A model generated the notes under the pieces. It was not told the origin of the DNA. It searched no databases and saw only the letters and a program-made list of their open reading frames with translations. The position numbers and the translations under genes were made by a program. This document shows, piece by piece, positions 43,441 to 53,328 of a DNA stretch of 64,000 nucleotides. The DNA comes from an uncultured Trueperaceae bacterium (GTDB taxonomy: Bacteria; Deinococcota; Deinococci; Deinococcales; Trueperaceae), in NCBI GenBank assembly GCA_937873495.1, contig CALMXZ010000003.1:1-64000 (forward strand). Reading direction: 5' to 3'. Within the stretch, counting starts at the first letter, position 1. Every line of letters starts with the position of its first letter.

Positions 43441-45087
43441 CTAGGCGAGTCCGACGAGCGGCGCCCAGTGCGGGTAGGCGACGAACGCCCACAGCGCCAG
43501 CCCCGTGACGATGGTGACGGTGCCTGCGATGAGGACCGTCGCCTGCGGCTCGCGGTCGCCTGCGCGCGTGGCGAGCATGGCCAGCGCCGCGCCCGCTGCC
43601 ACGGACGCCGCTACGGCCGCGCCCGTGCCGTAGGGCTCCGTCCGACCGTAGCCGGCGGCCAGCGCCAACGCGGCGGCGGCCACGACGAGCGGCACGGCGC
43701 CGACGAGGGCGCCGGCGCGGCGCGGCCGGGCGCCGCCGCCGCGGGTGCGAGCGACGATCGGCGCCGCGACGAGTAGGTACGGCAGCGCCGCCAGGGCGCC
43801 GAGGACGCCGACGAGGACGGCGGTGAGCGCCTGGCCGATCGCCTGCTCCACCAAGTACCAAGGGTTCCAACCCATGGTGCGCGCCAGGCGGTCTCGCCAC
43901 GTGAGCCGCAGCGGCGCGCGGTCGTCGCTCGCGAACAAGCGGACCGCGCCGCCCTCCTCCCGTCCGAGCCAGGCGATGGCGTCGGGGGTGGTGGGCGTCG
44001 CGCCGACGAACTCCGCCGCCTCGACCGTCACCGGCGACCAGAGCACGTTGGTGACGGCGGCCGCGGCGGGCGGCTGGCTCAGGACGTCGGCGACGTCCAG
44101 GACGTCCGCGACGCCCAAGACGTCGGCGACGTCGAAGCGCCTGAAGCTCGCGCCGTCGATGGCGTAGACGTACGGCCACGCGGCCGCGAGGAGCCGGCCG
44201 GAGCCGCCGGCCTGCCCGGCGTCGGCTCCGCGCGTGACCGACAGGGCGATCGCGCCGTCCGGGCGCCGCTCGACGACGGCGGCGCGTAGGTTCCCGTCCT
44301 CGCCGCTCCACGCGGCGAGCGCCCCGGCCGGCAACGCGTCCACGACCGCTCGCTGACGCTGGTCGGTCACGTCGGCCCTCCCGAGCGGCAGGGCGGCCGA
44401 GGCGGTGCCGCTGGGGTCGACGAGGAGGGCGAACGCGTTCCACTCCGAGTCGACGCCGAACTCCGTCCGTTCGGTCTTGCCCTCGAGCCACGCGAGCCAC
44501 AGGCCGCCGTCGTCCGTCTCGGCGTGAGTAGCGCCGCGCACCGAGAGTTCGGTGGTGTGAAGCACGAGCTCGCCGTCGCTCGGGTCGAGGGGCAGGAGCG
44601 TCAGATGGGCGGCGCCCCTGCTGCGCAGGGTCGCCAGGGCGTACGGCACGCCTCCCAGCGTGAGGAAGTCGAAACGCACCTCGAGCGGGTCGTCCCAGAG
44701 CAGCGTCACTTTCCCCCGCCACCACAGGAAGTGGTGGTAGCGCCCCGTCATGCGGTCGCGCTGGGCCCACGCGACGGCCAGCTCCTCAGCGACGTTGCCG
44801 ACGCTCACCTGGCGCACGCCTTCCGCCGGCGCTAGCAGCCGCGGGGCCGCGTGGTCGGCCACCGGGCTCTCGGCGAGCCAGACGCCCGTCTGGTCGGCCC
44901 AGACGAGCTCAACCACGTTGCCAACCGCCACCACGCCGACGGTAGCTACGGCGCCGTCGGTGGCCAGCGCGGTAGGTCGGCCCCACCCTCCGTCCGCTGC
45001 CAGCGGTTGCGCGGCGGCGTGGCCGAGGAGAACGGCGGCGAGGAAGGAGAGGCCGAGGGAGGCGGTGGCGAGGACCGACCGGCGCAC
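43441..45087 (-). CDS. Unrecognised exported protein with C-terminal membrane helices
   Basis: 548 residues from a GTG one nt after the uvrB stop. Signal peptide about 1-24 (VLATASLGLSFLAAVLLGHAAA). Residues about 25-390 are beta-rich with repeated Trp/Asp-containing strands (VELVWADQTGVWLAE, AVAWAQRDRM, GGLWLAWLEGKTE, GALAAWSGEDGNL), suggesting a propeller-like fold. A DVADVL triple repeat (about 318-335) comes from an 18-bp DNA repeat. From about residue 410 there are five or six hydrophobic helices. I do not recognise the family. The very tight spacing suggests translation coupled to uvrB, perhaps only by chance of packing. Confidence 0.65.
   Translation of the reverse strand: MRRSVLATASLGLSFLAAVLLGHAAAQPLAADGGWGRPTALATDGAVATVGVVAVGNVVELVWADQTGVWLAESPVADHAAPRLLAPAEGVRQVSVGNVAEELAVAWAQRDRMTGRYHHFLWWRGKVTLLWDDPLEVRFDFLTLGGVPYALATLRSRGAAHLTLLPLDPSDGELVLHTTELSVRGATHAETDDGGLWLAWLEGKTERTEFGVDSEWNAFALLVDPSGTASAALPLGRADVTDQRQRAVVDALPAGALAAWSGEDGNLRAAVVERRPDGAIALSVTRGADAGQAGGSGRLLAAAWPYVYAIDGASFRRFDVADVLGVADVLDVADVLSQPPAAAAVTNVLWSPVTVEAAEFVGATPTTPDAIAWLGREEGGAVRLFASDDRAPLRLTWRDRLARTMGWNPWYLVEQAIGQALTAVLVGVLGALAALPYLLVAAPIVARTRGGGARPRRAGALVGAVPLVVAAAALALAAGYGRTEPYGTGAAVAASVAAGAALAMLATRAGDREPQATVLIAGTVTIVTGLALWAFVAYPHWAPLVGLA
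44081..44134. repeat. Three 18-bp tandem repeats in the membrane-protein gene
   Basis: Units of AGGACGTCGGCGACGTCC type at 44081, 44099 and 44117 (second and third copies diverged by a few bases). They encode DVADVL/GVADVL/DVADVL on the minus strand. Confidence 0.85.
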
Positions 45088-45088
45088 G

Positions 45089-47149
45089 TCAGGCGCGGGC
45101 CTTCGGGGCCTTGCGTTGGGCGACGGCGCCCTTCGGCGCCTGGCCGGGCAGCGTCGTGACCAGCACCTCGCGCCCCTGCAGGCGTGCCTCGATCTCGCGG
45201 ATGCGGTCGCGCAGCGCCGCGGCACGCTCGAAGTCGAGCGCCTCGGAGGCCTCCCACATCTCGTTCTCGAGCGTGGCCAGCTCCTGCCGCAGGTCGTCGA
45301 ACACGAGCTCGCGCTCCCAGGGGTCGAGCTTGACCGGCGCGGGCTCCGCGTCGTCAGCCTCCGAGCCGCGGATGACGTCGTGAACGCGCTTGCGTACGGA
45401 CTCCGGCGTGATGCCGTTGGCCTCGTTGTAGGCGAGCTGCTTGGTGCGCCGCCTGTTCGTCTCGTCCATCGCCAGGCGCATGGCGTCAGACGTCTCGTCT
45501 GCGTACAGGTAGACCTCGCCGTTGACGTTGCGGGCGGCCCGGCCGATCGTCTGGATGAGTGAGCGCTCGCTGCGCAGGAAGCCCGTCTTGTCGGCGTCGA
45601 GGATGGCCACCAGGCTTACCTCGGGCAGGTCGAGACCCTCGCGCAGGAGGTTGATCCCGACCAGGACGTCGAAGTGCCCGAGCCGCAGGTCTCGGATGAT
45701 GACCTGGCGCTCCACCGCGTCGATGTCAGAGTGCATGTACCGCACCCGCACGCCTTGCGTGGCCAGGTACTCGGTGAGGTCCTCGGCCATGCGCTTCGTG
45801 AGGGTGGTGACGAGGACGCGTTCGCCGCGCTTGGCGCGATCGCGGATGGCGAAGAGCAGGTCGTCGATCTGGCCGCGGCTCGGCTTGACGGTGACGAGCG
45901 GGTCGATGAGGCCCGTCGGGCGGATCACCTGCTCGACGACCTGGTCGGACATGCCGATCTCGCGCTCGGTAGGGGTGGCGCTCACGAACACCACCTGCCC
46001 GACCTTCGCGAGGAACTCGTCCTCCTTGAGCGGCCGGTTGTCGAGGGCGGCCGGCAGCCTGAAGCCGTAGTCGACGAGCGTCTGCTTGCGGTTGCGGTCG
46101 CCGTTGAACATGCCGCGGACCTGCGGCAGCATCACGTGCGACTCGTCGAGGAAGGTTACGAAGTCGTCAGGGAAGTAGTCGATCAACGTGCCGGGCGTGC
46201 TGCCGGCGGGACGCCGCTCCAGGTAACGCGAGTAGTTCTCGATGCCCTGGCAGTAGCCGAGCGTGCGCAGCATCTCGAGGTCGTAGTTGGTGCGCTCCTT
46301 GAGCCGCTGCTTCTCCAGGAGCCTGCCCGTCGCTTCGAAGTACGCCAGCCGCTCCACGAGGTCGTGCTCGATCTCCTCGACGGCAGGGGCCAGCTTCTCG
46401 TACGGGGTGACGTAGTGCTTGGCGGGGAAGACCATGGCGCTCTCGAGCTCCGCGACCTCCTCGCCCGTGACCGGGTCGATCATCGTGAGGCGGTCGATCT
46501 CGTCGCCCCAGAGCTCGATGCGTAACGGCCGCTCCTCGTACGCCGCCCAGACCTCCACGACGTCGCCGCGCGCGCGGAAGCGGCCGGCGGCGAGCTCGAT
46601 GTCGTTGCGCTCGTACTGCTGGCGGACCAGCGTGGCGAGGATCTCGTCGCGCGGGAGCCTCTTGCCGACGTCGAGCAGCAGGTGGAGCTTCTCGTACTCC
46701 TCGGGTGAGCCCAAGCCGTAGATGGCGGAGACGGAGGCCACGACGATGACGTCGCGGCGCGTGAGCAGCGAGCGCGTCGTGGAGTGCCGCAGGCGCTCGA
46801 GCTCCATGTTGACGTTCGAGTCCTTCTCGATGAAGAGGTCGCGCGCCGGCACGTAGGCTTCCGGCTGGTAGTAGTCGTAGTACGAGATGAAGAACTCGAC
46901 GGCGGCGTCTGGGAAGAAGTCGCGGAACTCCGCGGCCAGTTGCGCCGTCAGGACCTTGTTCGGCGCCAGGACCAGGGCCGGTCGGTCGAGCGCTTCGATG
47001 ACCTTCGCCATCGTGTAAGTCTTGCCGGTGCCGGTGGCGCCGAGGAGGGTCTGGAAGCGCAGGCCGTCCTGCAGACCTTCGACCAGACCGGAGATCGCCT
47101 CGGGTTGGTCGCCCTTGGGCGTGTACGGTGAGTGCACGGTAAGGGACAT
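45089..47149 (-). CDS. uvrB: Excinuclease ABC subunit UvrB
   Basis: 686 residues. [21 protein letters not shown] contains Walker A (37-44); the beta-hairpin [21 protein letters not shown] inserts between DNA strands; [17 protein letters not shown] is the DEAD-type Walker B; and [15 protein letters not shown] is helicase motif VI. The C-terminal UVR domain ([22 protein letters not shown]) binds UvrC. UvrB verifies damage in nucleotide excision repair. A TACAAT box 8 nt before the ATG suggests a leaderless mRNA. The following membrane-protein gene begins 1 nt after the stop. Confidence 0.98.
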   Translation of the reverse strand: MSLTVHSPYTPKGDQPEAISGLVEGLQDGLRFQTLLGATGTGKTYTMAKVIEALDRPALVLAPNKVLTAQLAAEFRDFFPDAAVEFFISYYDYYQPEAYVPARDLFIEKDSNVNMELERLRHSTTRSLLTRRDVIVVASVSAIYGLGSPEEYEKLHLLLDVGKRLPRDEILATLVRQQYERNDIELAAGRFRARGDVVEVWAAYEERPLRIELWGDEIDRLTMIDPVTGEEVAELESAMVFPAKHYVTPYEKLAPAVEEIEHDLVERLAYFEATGRLLEKQRLKERTNYDLEMLRTLGYCQGIENYSRYLERRPAGSTPGTLIDYFPDDFVTFLDESHVMLPQVRGMFNGDRNRKQTLVDYGFRLPAALDNRPLKEDEFLAKVGQVVFVSATPTEREIGMSDQVVEQVIRPTGLIDPLVTVKPSRGQIDDLLFAIRDRAKRGERVLVTTLTKRMAEDLTEYLATQGVRVRYMHSDIDAVERQVIIRDLRLGHFDVLVGINLLREGLDLPEVSLVAILDADKTGFLRSERSLIQTIGRAARNVNGEVYLYADETSDAMRLAMDETNRRRTKQLAYNEANGITPESVRKRVHDVIRGSEADDAEPAPVKLDPWERELVFDDLRQELATLENEMWEASEALDFERAAALRDRIREIEARLQGREVLVTTLPGQAPKGAVAQRKAPKARA

Positions 47150-47157
47150 GACCCGTC

Positions 47158-47163
47158 ATTGTA
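47158..47163 (-). promoter_or_regulatory. Leaderless -10 box for uvrB
   Basis: Minus-strand TACAAT, one base from TATAAT, 8 nt before the ATG at 47149; no ribosome-binding site. Confidence 0.65.
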
Positions 47164-47194
47164 CTTGCCGCAGGGTCGTTGCTCAGGTGCCGCG

Positions 47195-49063
47195 CTACGG
47201 GCGGTTCGCCAGCACCGCGCCGCCGCCCTCCGTGCCGGCGAACTGCAGCCGGTAGAGCTCGGCATACACACCGCCGCGCGCCAGGAGCTGTTCGTGAGTG
47301 CCGGACTCGACGACCGTTCCGTCCGCCAGCACGACGATGCGGTCGGCGCGGCGCACCGTCGCCAACCGGTGCGCGATGACGAACGTGGTCCGCCCGCGCA
47401 TGAGCACCTCGAGGGCCTGCTGCACGAGCGCCTCGGACTCGCTGTCGAGCGAGCTCGTAGCCTCGTCGAGCACGAGGATGGTCGGGTCCTTGAGGAGTGC
47501 GCGGGCGATCGCGAGGCGCTGCCTCTGACCGCCGGACAGCATGACGCCCCGCTCGCCGACCTGGGTGCGGTAACCGTCCGGGAACGCCGTGATGAAGTCG
47601 TGCGCGTTGGCGGCCCGCGCCGCGGCCTGCACCTCGGCGTCCGTCGCGCCTGGGCGTCCGTAGCGCAGGTTCTCCAGGATGCTGCCGGAGAAGAGCTGCG
47701 TCTCCTGCGGGACCATGCCGATGTGCTTACGCAGGTCGGCGGTGGCGAGGTCGCGGACGTCGACGCCGTCGAGCGTCAGGCGCCCGGTCGTCACGTCGTA
47801 GAGGCGCGGCACTAGGCTGATGAGCGTGCTCTTGCCCGCGCCACTGGGCCCGACGATCGCGACGACCTCGCCTGGCCGCGCCTCCAGCGTCACGCCGCGG
47901 ATGACGTCGTCCTCGCCGCGGCCGTAGCTGAAGCCCACGTCCTCGAAGCGGACGTGCCCTGCGACCGAGGCGAGTTCGACCGGTTCGGCCGGCTCGGGCA
48001 GCGCGTTGGTCTCGTCGAGGATCTCGAACACGCGCCGCGAGGCCCCGACCGCTTGCTGGAGCTGCGCCCACAGGTCGGTGAAGGTACCGATGGAACCCGC
48101 CACGAACACCGTGATGAGCAGGAACGCGACGAGGTCGCCGCTTCCGAGCGCTCCGGAGACGGCCAGGCGGCCGCCGTACCAGAGGACGATGGCGAGGCCG
48201 GCCGACATGGCCAGCATGACCGCCGGCACGAAGTACGCCCGCAGCTTGACGCGCCTCACGGCGCTCCTGAACGCGTCGCCGATGGCGCGGTCGTAACGCT
48301 CCCGCTCCCACCCCTCGGCCGTGAACGACTTGACGACGCGGATGGAGGCGAAGGCCTCGTCTGCCACCGCCGTCGCGCTCGCGAGGTCGTCCTGGAACGC
48401 CGTGCTCGCCTTGCGCAGCCCGCGGCCGAAGAACGCCGCGGCCACGACGACGGCCGGGATGACGCCGAGCATCAGCAGGGTCAGGCGCCATTCGAGGACG
48501 AGGAGCACCACCAGGCCGCCGAGGAGCGTTATCCCCTGGTTGACGAACTGCGCGAGCTGCTGCGACACGGCCGCCTGGAGCGTGGCGATGTCGGCCGTGA
48601 GCCGGGAGGTCAGTTCGCCCGTCTTGCGCGTCTCGAAGAAGCTGACGGAGAGCCCGATGAGGTGGCCGAAGACGCGCGTGCGCATGTCGGCCACCACCGC
48701 CTCCCCGACGCGGCCGAGCAGGTAGACGCGCAGGAAGTTGAACACGGCCTGGACGATCATCAGGCCGAGAAGCACCAACGCCACCCTGTTGAGTTCCGCT
48801 GTGGCGAGGCTGGGCGCCGTGCCAGGCTGGAAGGCCGAGTTGAGCAGGTCGCGTATCAGCAGGGGGAAGACGAGACCGAGGGCGCCGGAGACGGCGACGG
48901 CGACCACGCCGGCCACCACCGTCGCCTTGTGAGGCGCCAGGAACGAGAACAGGCGCCGGAGGCGCGCGAGGTCGGCGCGGCTCAGGCGGCGGGAGCGCGG
49001 CGCAGTCCCGTCCTCGCCGACCGGCACGGGGGGCGCGCTGCGGCGAACGCGGGAGAAGGCCAC
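47195..49063 (-). CDS. ABC exporter, fused transmembrane and ATPase domains
   Basis: 622 residues from a GTG at 49063; the frame is open 30 nt further, but the TAGCCT box just upstream favours this start. Six transmembrane helices (about 35-330) of the MsbA/LmrA type, then the ATPase: Walker A VGPSGAGKSTLISLV, signature MLSGGQRQRLAIARALL, Walker B ILVLDEATSSLDSE and H-loop IAHRLATV. Half-size exporters of this kind act as dimers and move lipids, peptides or drugs; the substrate is unknown. It stands alone, divergent from the acetoacetyl-CoA synthetase gene. Confidence 0.9.
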   Translation of the reverse strand: MAFSRVRRSAPPVPVGEDGTAPRSRRLSRADLARLRRLFSFLAPHKATVVAGVVAVAVSGALGLVFPLLIRDLLNSAFQPGTAPSLATAELNRVALVLLGLMIVQAVFNFLRVYLLGRVGEAVVADMRTRVFGHLIGLSVSFFETRKTGELTSRLTADIATLQAAVSQQLAQFVNQGITLLGGLVVLLVLEWRLTLLMLGVIPAVVVAAAFFGRGLRKASTAFQDDLASATAVADEAFASIRVVKSFTAEGWERERYDRAIGDAFRSAVRRVKLRAYFVPAVMLAMSAGLAIVLWYGGRLAVSGALGSGDLVAFLLITVFVAGSIGTFTDLWAQLQQAVGASRRVFEILDETNALPEPAEPVELASVAGHVRFEDVGFSYGRGEDDVIRGVTLEARPGEVVAIVGPSGAGKSTLISLVPRLYDVTTGRLTLDGVDVRDLATADLRKHIGMVPQETQLFSGSILENLRYGRPGATDAEVQAAARAANAHDFITAFPDGYRTQVGERGVMLSGGQRQRLAIARALLKDPTILVLDEATSSLDSESEALVQQALEVLMRGRTTFVIAHRLATVRRADRIVVLADGTVVESGTHEQLLARGGVYAELYRLQFAGTEGGGAVLANRP

Positions 49064-49068
49064 GCCCA

Positions 49069-49074
49069 AGGCTA
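49069..49074 (-). promoter_or_regulatory. Possible leaderless -10 box for the ABC exporter
   Basis: Minus-strand TAGCCT, 5 nt before the GTG at 49063; spacing is at the short end of the series. Confidence 0.4.
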
Positions 49075-49132
49075 CTATGGTCGAACACCGCACCCGGTGC
49101 TCGAGTAGCGCTGTGGGTACCTGGGAGGGAAC

Positions 49133-51130
49133 GTGCAGAGGAGCCCTGCCGCCGAACCGCTGTGGACGCCGACGCGAGAGCGAGCCGCCGCCAGCGCCAT
49201 GGAGGCGTTCCGGCTGGCGCTCGAGCGGACCGCCCTGACGCCGTTACCCGATTACGACGCGCTGCACGCCTTCAGCGTCGCGCACCCCGACGAGTTCTGG
49301 GCGCGCCTGGCCGCCGAGCTGCGGCTCCCTTTCAGCGCTCGCCCGACGGCCGTCAGGTCTGCCGACCCGCTGCCGCGCACGAAGTGGTTCCCAGGAGCCA
49401 AGCTCAACTACGCCGCGGCGCTGCTCGAACCGGCGCTCGGTGAGTGCACCCCGAACGACATCGCGGTCATCGGGGTCGGCGAGCCTGGCGAGGACGGGGA
49501 GTTCGAGGAGAGGCGCTGGTCGTGGGACGAGCTGCGCGCCGAGGTCGCCGCGGCCCAGGCGGCGCTGCTCGCCGCCGGGATCGGCGAGGGCGACGCCGTG
49601 GCCGCGTTCGCCGCGAACGTGCCGGAGACGCTCGTCCTCCTGCTGGCGTGCGCCGCCATGGGCGCCGTGTTCACGTCCTGCTCGCCCGACTTCGGCGCGG
49701 CCGCCGCCGCGGCCCGGTTCGGGCAGCTCGCGCCCAAGCTCCTCTTCGTCAGCCCCGTCTACCGTTACGGCGGTGCAACGCGCGACGTGACCGGTGCGGT
49801 CGCGGAGCTCGTCGGGTCGCTCCCGAGCTCGGCGGGAACCGTGGAGCTCCCCTACCCGGGAGAGGCGCGGCGCCTGCCCGGCGTTCCGGACTGGCGGGCC
49901 TGGTCGGCGCCCCACCGGGGCGCCGCGGCGCCCGAGTACGCCGCGCTCCCGTTCGACCATCCGCTGTACGTGCTCTACAGCTCGGGCACCACGGGCCTGC
50001 CGAAGGCCATGGTGCACCGCGCGGGCGGCGCGCTCCTCACCCACCGCAAGGAGCACGCGCTCCACTCCGACATCCGCGCCGGCGACGTCGTCTTCTACTA
50101 CACGACCACGGGTTGGATGATGTGGGACTGGCTCGTATCGGCCCTCGCCTCGGGGGCTACCGTCGTCCTGTACGACGGCTCGCCCGCCTACCCCGACGCG
50201 CTGGCAACGTTCCGTCTCGCGGAGCGGCTCGGCGTGACGTTCTTCGGCACGAGCGCCCGGTTCTTGCAAGCTCTGGCGGCGGAGGCCGCGAGGCCCGGCG
50301 GCGTTTGCGACCTCGGTGCGCTGCGCACCGTCGCCTCGACGGGCTCGCCCCTGTCGCCGCGCGGGTTCGAGTACGTCTACGCCGCCATCAAGGAGGACGT
50401 CCATCTGGCGAGCATCTCGGGCGGTACGGACATCGTCGGCTGCTTCATGCTCGGCGTGCCGACGCTGCCCGTGTTCGCCGGCGAGATCCAGCGCCCTGGG
50501 CTCGGCGTCGACCTGCGCGTGCTCGACGCGCAGGGCAACGAGGTGCGTGAGGCACAGGGCGAGCTCGTCTGCGCCTCCGCCCTCCCCTCGATGCCGCTCC
50601 GGTTCGTAGGCGACGACGACTTCGCGCGCTACACGGCCGCCTACTTCGCCGTCTACGAGGGGATGTGGCGCCACGGCGACCTCGTCGAACGCACAGGCAA
50701 CGGCGGGGTCGTCGTCTACGGCCGGTCGGACGCCACCCTCAACCCCGGCGGTGTGCGCATAGGCACGGCCGAGATCTACCGCCCGCTCGAGGCGCTAGCG
50801 GAGGTGAGCGAGGCGGTCGCGGTGGCGAAGCGCACGGGCGTCGACGGCGAGGACCAGGAGATCTGGCTCCTCGTCGTACTGCGCGAGGGCGCGAGCCTCG
50901 CCGGTGGGTTGGAGGCGCGCGTGAAGCGGGCCATCCGTGAGGGCGCTTCGCCCCGCCACGTGCCGAAGCGCGTCGTGGACGTCCGGGAGCTGCCGCGCAC
51001 GCGCTCGGGCAAGGTCATGGAGCTGGCCGTGACGCGCCTGGTGAACGGCGAACCCGTCGACAACCGCGAGGTCGTCGCGAACCCTGGCGCGCTCGACGCG
51101 CTGGCCGTGCGCCTGAGCGAGCTGGACTGA
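49133..51130 (+). CDS. Acetoacetate-CoA ligase
   Basis: 665 residues from a GTG with GGGAGGG upstream. The N-terminal region has TKWFPGAKLNYAAALLEP, typical of acetoacetyl-CoA synthetases. AMP-binding motifs: LYSSGTTGLPKAMVHRAGG (about 281-299), YTTTGWMMWDWLVSALASG and ISGGTDIVGCF. The C-terminal GRSDATLNPGGVRIGTAEIY and RTRSGKVMEL include the catalytic lysine region. It activates acetoacetate with ATP and CoA, so ketone-type compounds or leucine-breakdown products can enter central metabolism. No related catabolic genes are adjacent. Confidence 0.9.
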   Translation: MQRSPAAEPLWTPTRERAAASAMEAFRLALERTALTPLPDYDALHAFSVAHPDEFWARLAAELRLPFSARPTAVRSADPLPRTKWFPGAKLNYAAALLEPALGECTPNDIAVIGVGEPGEDGEFEERRWSWDELRAEVAAAQAALLAAGIGEGDAVAAFAANVPETLVLLLACAAMGAVFTSCSPDFGAAAAAARFGQLAPKLLFVSPVYRYGGATRDVTGAVAELVGSLPSSAGTVELPYPGEARRLPGVPDWRAWSAPHRGAAAPEYAALPFDHPLYVLYSSGTTGLPKAMVHRAGGALLTHRKEHALHSDIRAGDVVFYYTTTGWMMWDWLVSALASGATVVLYDGSPAYPDALATFRLAERLGVTFFGTSARFLQALAAEAARPGGVCDLGALRTVASTGSPLSPRGFEYVYAAIKEDVHLASISGGTDIVGCFMLGVPTLPVFAGEIQRPGLGVDLRVLDAQGNEVREAQGELVCASALPSMPLRFVGDDDFARYTAAYFAVYEGMWRHGDLVERTGNGGVVVYGRSDATLNPGGVRIGTAEIYRPLEALAEVSEAVAVAKRTGVDGEDQEIWLLVVLREGASLAGGLEARVKRAIREGASPRHVPKRVVDVRELPRTRSGKVMELAVTRLVNGEPVDNREVVANPGALDALAVRLSELD

Positions 51131-51158
51131 CCGGCCCGGGGTCCGCTCCCCGCTGCCG

Positions 51159-52031
51159 CTAGCCTTTGACGGCCCCAGCCGTCAGCCCGGCGACGATGCG
51201 CTGCTGGAACACGAGGACGAGGACTACGAGGGGGATGGTGACGACGACGGCCGCGGCCATGATCTCGCCGAAGGGCTCCTGGCGCGCGATCTCGCCCGTG
51301 AACAGCGCGATGGCCACTGGAACCGTCCGCGCCGGGGGGTCGATCACAGTGAACGTGAGGGCAAAGAGGTACTCGTTCCACGCCTGGATGAAGGCGAGGA
51401 GTCCGGTGGTCACCAGGGCCGGCGCCGTGAGCGGCAGCAGTACGTGCCTGAACGCCTGGAAGAGCGTGGCCCCGTCGACCTGCGCCGCCTGCAGGAGCGA
51501 GTCTGGCAGGCCCTTGAAGAACGAGGTAAGCACCCAGACGGTGAACGGTAGCGTGAAGAGCAGGTACGACAGGATCATGCTCGGCACGGCCGGTAGGGCG
51601 AGGAGCCGGATGACGGCGTACAGGCCGGCCAGGACCGCGATCTGCGGGAACATCGTCATGGCGAGGATGAGGTAGAGCGACGGGCTGCGGCCCCTGAAGC
51701 GCATCTTGCCGAGCGCGTAGCCGGCGAAGGAGCCGGCGGCCAACGACAGCAGCGTGACGCACGTCGCCACGAGCGTCGAGACGAGCATCGCGCGCACGAA
51801 GCGGTCGTTGCCCAGCACGGCCTTGAAGTTGGTCAACACCGGTTCGGCCGGCCACAGAGTGGCGGGCGTCCTGATCAGCTCCGGCTGGGTCTTGAGGGCG
51901 GAGACGAGCGCCCAGTAGAAGGGGAACATCAGGTAGACGAACATGACGGCTATCAGCAGCCAGAACAGCGCCTTGCCGATCACCTTGACGGCGACCTTGC
52001 CGGCCGGCCGGGCTCCGGTGGCCCGCGTCAC
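51159..52031 (-). CDS. Carbohydrate ABC transporter permease (MalG type)
   Basis: 290 residues with six transmembrane helices. The EAA loop that docks the ATPase is LLQAAQVDGATLFQAFRHVLLPLTAPAL (about 188-215), and MFPFYWALVSALKTQPELI near the start is the usual MalG-like N-terminus. It overlaps the preceding MalF-type gene by 4 nt. Together with the binding protein upstream it forms an uptake system for maltose/trehalose-like sugars. No ATP-binding gene follows; the next gene converges. Confidence 0.9.
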   Translation of the reverse strand: MTRATGARPAGKVAVKVIGKALFWLLIAVMFVYLMFPFYWALVSALKTQPELIRTPATLWPAEPVLTNFKAVLGNDRFVRAMLVSTLVATCVTLLSLAAGSFAGYALGKMRFRGRSPSLYLILAMTMFPQIAVLAGLYAVIRLLALPAVPSMILSYLLFTLPFTVWVLTSFFKGLPDSLLQAAQVDGATLFQAFRHVLLPLTAPALVTTGLLAFIQAWNEYLFALTFTVIDPPARTVPVAIALFTGEIARQEPFGEIMAAAVVVTIPLVVLVLVFQQRIVAGLTAGAVKG

Positions 52032-53137
52032 TGCGTGTCCACCTTCATGGAGCGCACGTAGAGGATGGCGAACACGAAGATCAGCGCGAAGATGGTCACG
52101 GAGGCGGCGGACGACAGCCCCATGTCGCGCCGGCTGACGAGCATGTCCTGCGCGAAGCTCGCCATCGAGTAGCGCTGGTTACCTAGTACCACCTGAAAGA
52201 TATCGAACACGCGCAGCGAGTCGAGGGTGCGGAAGATCAGCGCGACGGCCAGGGTGGGCGTCAGCAGGGGCAGGGTGATGCCGAAGAAGCGCCTGACGAC
52301 CCCGGCGCCGTCGACCTTGGCGGCCTCGGAGTACTCGCTCGGGATCGTGGAGAGGCCCGCCAGCAGCAGCAGCGCCATGAACGGCGTCGTCTTCCAGACG
52401 TCCATCATGATCATGCTCGGCAGTTGCAGGGCGGGGTTGCCGAAGAAGTCGGTGCGGCCGTCCGAGATCCCGAGGTACGAGCCGAGCGCGTTGAAGAGGC
52501 CCGCCCGCGTCGGTTGCAGCATCCACTCCCAGATGCGGGCCGACACGACCGTGATGACGGCCCACGGGACGAGCATCGCGGCGCGCATGACCCCGCGGCC
52601 GCGGAAGTTGCTTGCGAGCGCGAGGGCGATCACCATGCCGAGCACGGTTTCGAGCGCGACGGCGCTGACCGTGAACACGACGGTGTCCCAGACCGCCCTG
52701 ATGAAGTCGGCGGATATCGCGCCGAGCACATAGCGCTTGCCGAGCAGGCCGAACTGGAAGACCTGCCGGTAACGCTGGGGCGAACGGGGGAGGACCGACA
52801 CGGCCGACTCGTACTGCACGCGGCCGTCCAGCCTCACCACCTGACCGGCCTCGTCGAGACGAGGCGGCAGCTCGCGGATGGTGAACGAGAGCAGCGTGCG
52901 GTAGTTGTCCAGCCCTACGAAGCTCGTGGGTTGCGAGCTGGCGAACTTGGCGTTGGTCAGGCTCGAGTACACGACGCGCCCGAACGGATAGGCGGCGATG
53001 ACCGCCAGGATGATGAAGGTGGGGAGCAGGAGGCCGTAGGCCGTCCGCCGCTCCGCGCGCAGCAGGCTGGACGTTCCGCCCTCGCGCCCGTCGCGGCGGC
53101 GGGTCCGGCGCCCTCCCGCCTGGCTCTCAGCCGTCAT
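52028..53137 (-). CDS. Carbohydrate ABC transporter permease (MalF type)
   Basis: 369 residues; about six transmembrane helices and the EAA loop EYSEAAKVDGAGVVRRFFGITLPLLTPTL (about 272-300). A periplasmic loop of about 70 residues (about 75-150) separates the first two helices, longer than in simple sugar permeases. The protein opens with an Arg/Gly-rich cytosolic tail. It follows the binding-protein gene by 191 nt, which contain a 12-bp hairpin, and overlaps the MalG-type gene. Confidence 0.9.
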   Translation of the reverse strand: MTAESQAGGRRTRRRDGREGGTSSLLRAERRTAYGLLLPTFIILAVIAAYPFGRVVYSSLTNAKFASSQPTSFVGLDNYRTLLSFTIRELPPRLDEAGQVVRLDGRVQYESAVSVLPRSPQRYRQVFQFGLLGKRYVLGAISADFIRAVWDTVVFTVSAVALETVLGMVIALALASNFRGRGVMRAAMLVPWAVITVVSARIWEWMLQPTRAGLFNALGSYLGISDGRTDFFGNPALQLPSMIMMDVWKTTPFMALLLLAGLSTIPSEYSEAAKVDGAGVVRRFFGITLPLLTPTLAVALIFRTLDSLRVFDIFQVVLGNQRYSMASFAQDMLVSRRDMGLSSAASVTIFALIFVFAILYVRSMKVDTQ

Positions 53138-53208
53138 GCAGTTGCGCTCCTCCCACTCGTCCCCCTAAGTGCCGTGCGCGCGAACGAACCGGCCCGCGAG
53201 TGTGGGCT

Positions 53209-53235
53209 GGGGCCGACCCGCAACGGGTCGGCCCC
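53209..53235. terminator. Intercistronic hairpin between binding protein and permease genes
   Basis: GGGGCCGACCCG-CAA-CGGGTCGGCCCC, a perfect 12-bp stem. In the minus-strand operon it sits between the binding-protein and first permease genes, where stabilising or attenuating hairpins commonly keep binding-protein mRNA in excess. A pyrimidine-rich tail follows only on the plus strand. Confidence 0.6.
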
Positions 53236-53328
53236 TCTCTCCCTCAAGCCGGGATCCGTCCGTCAGGACCATGAGCGCGAGGAGCTCGCGCTGGTCGGCG
53301 TGCGGTCCCGGTCCACGTTGGGCGACCC

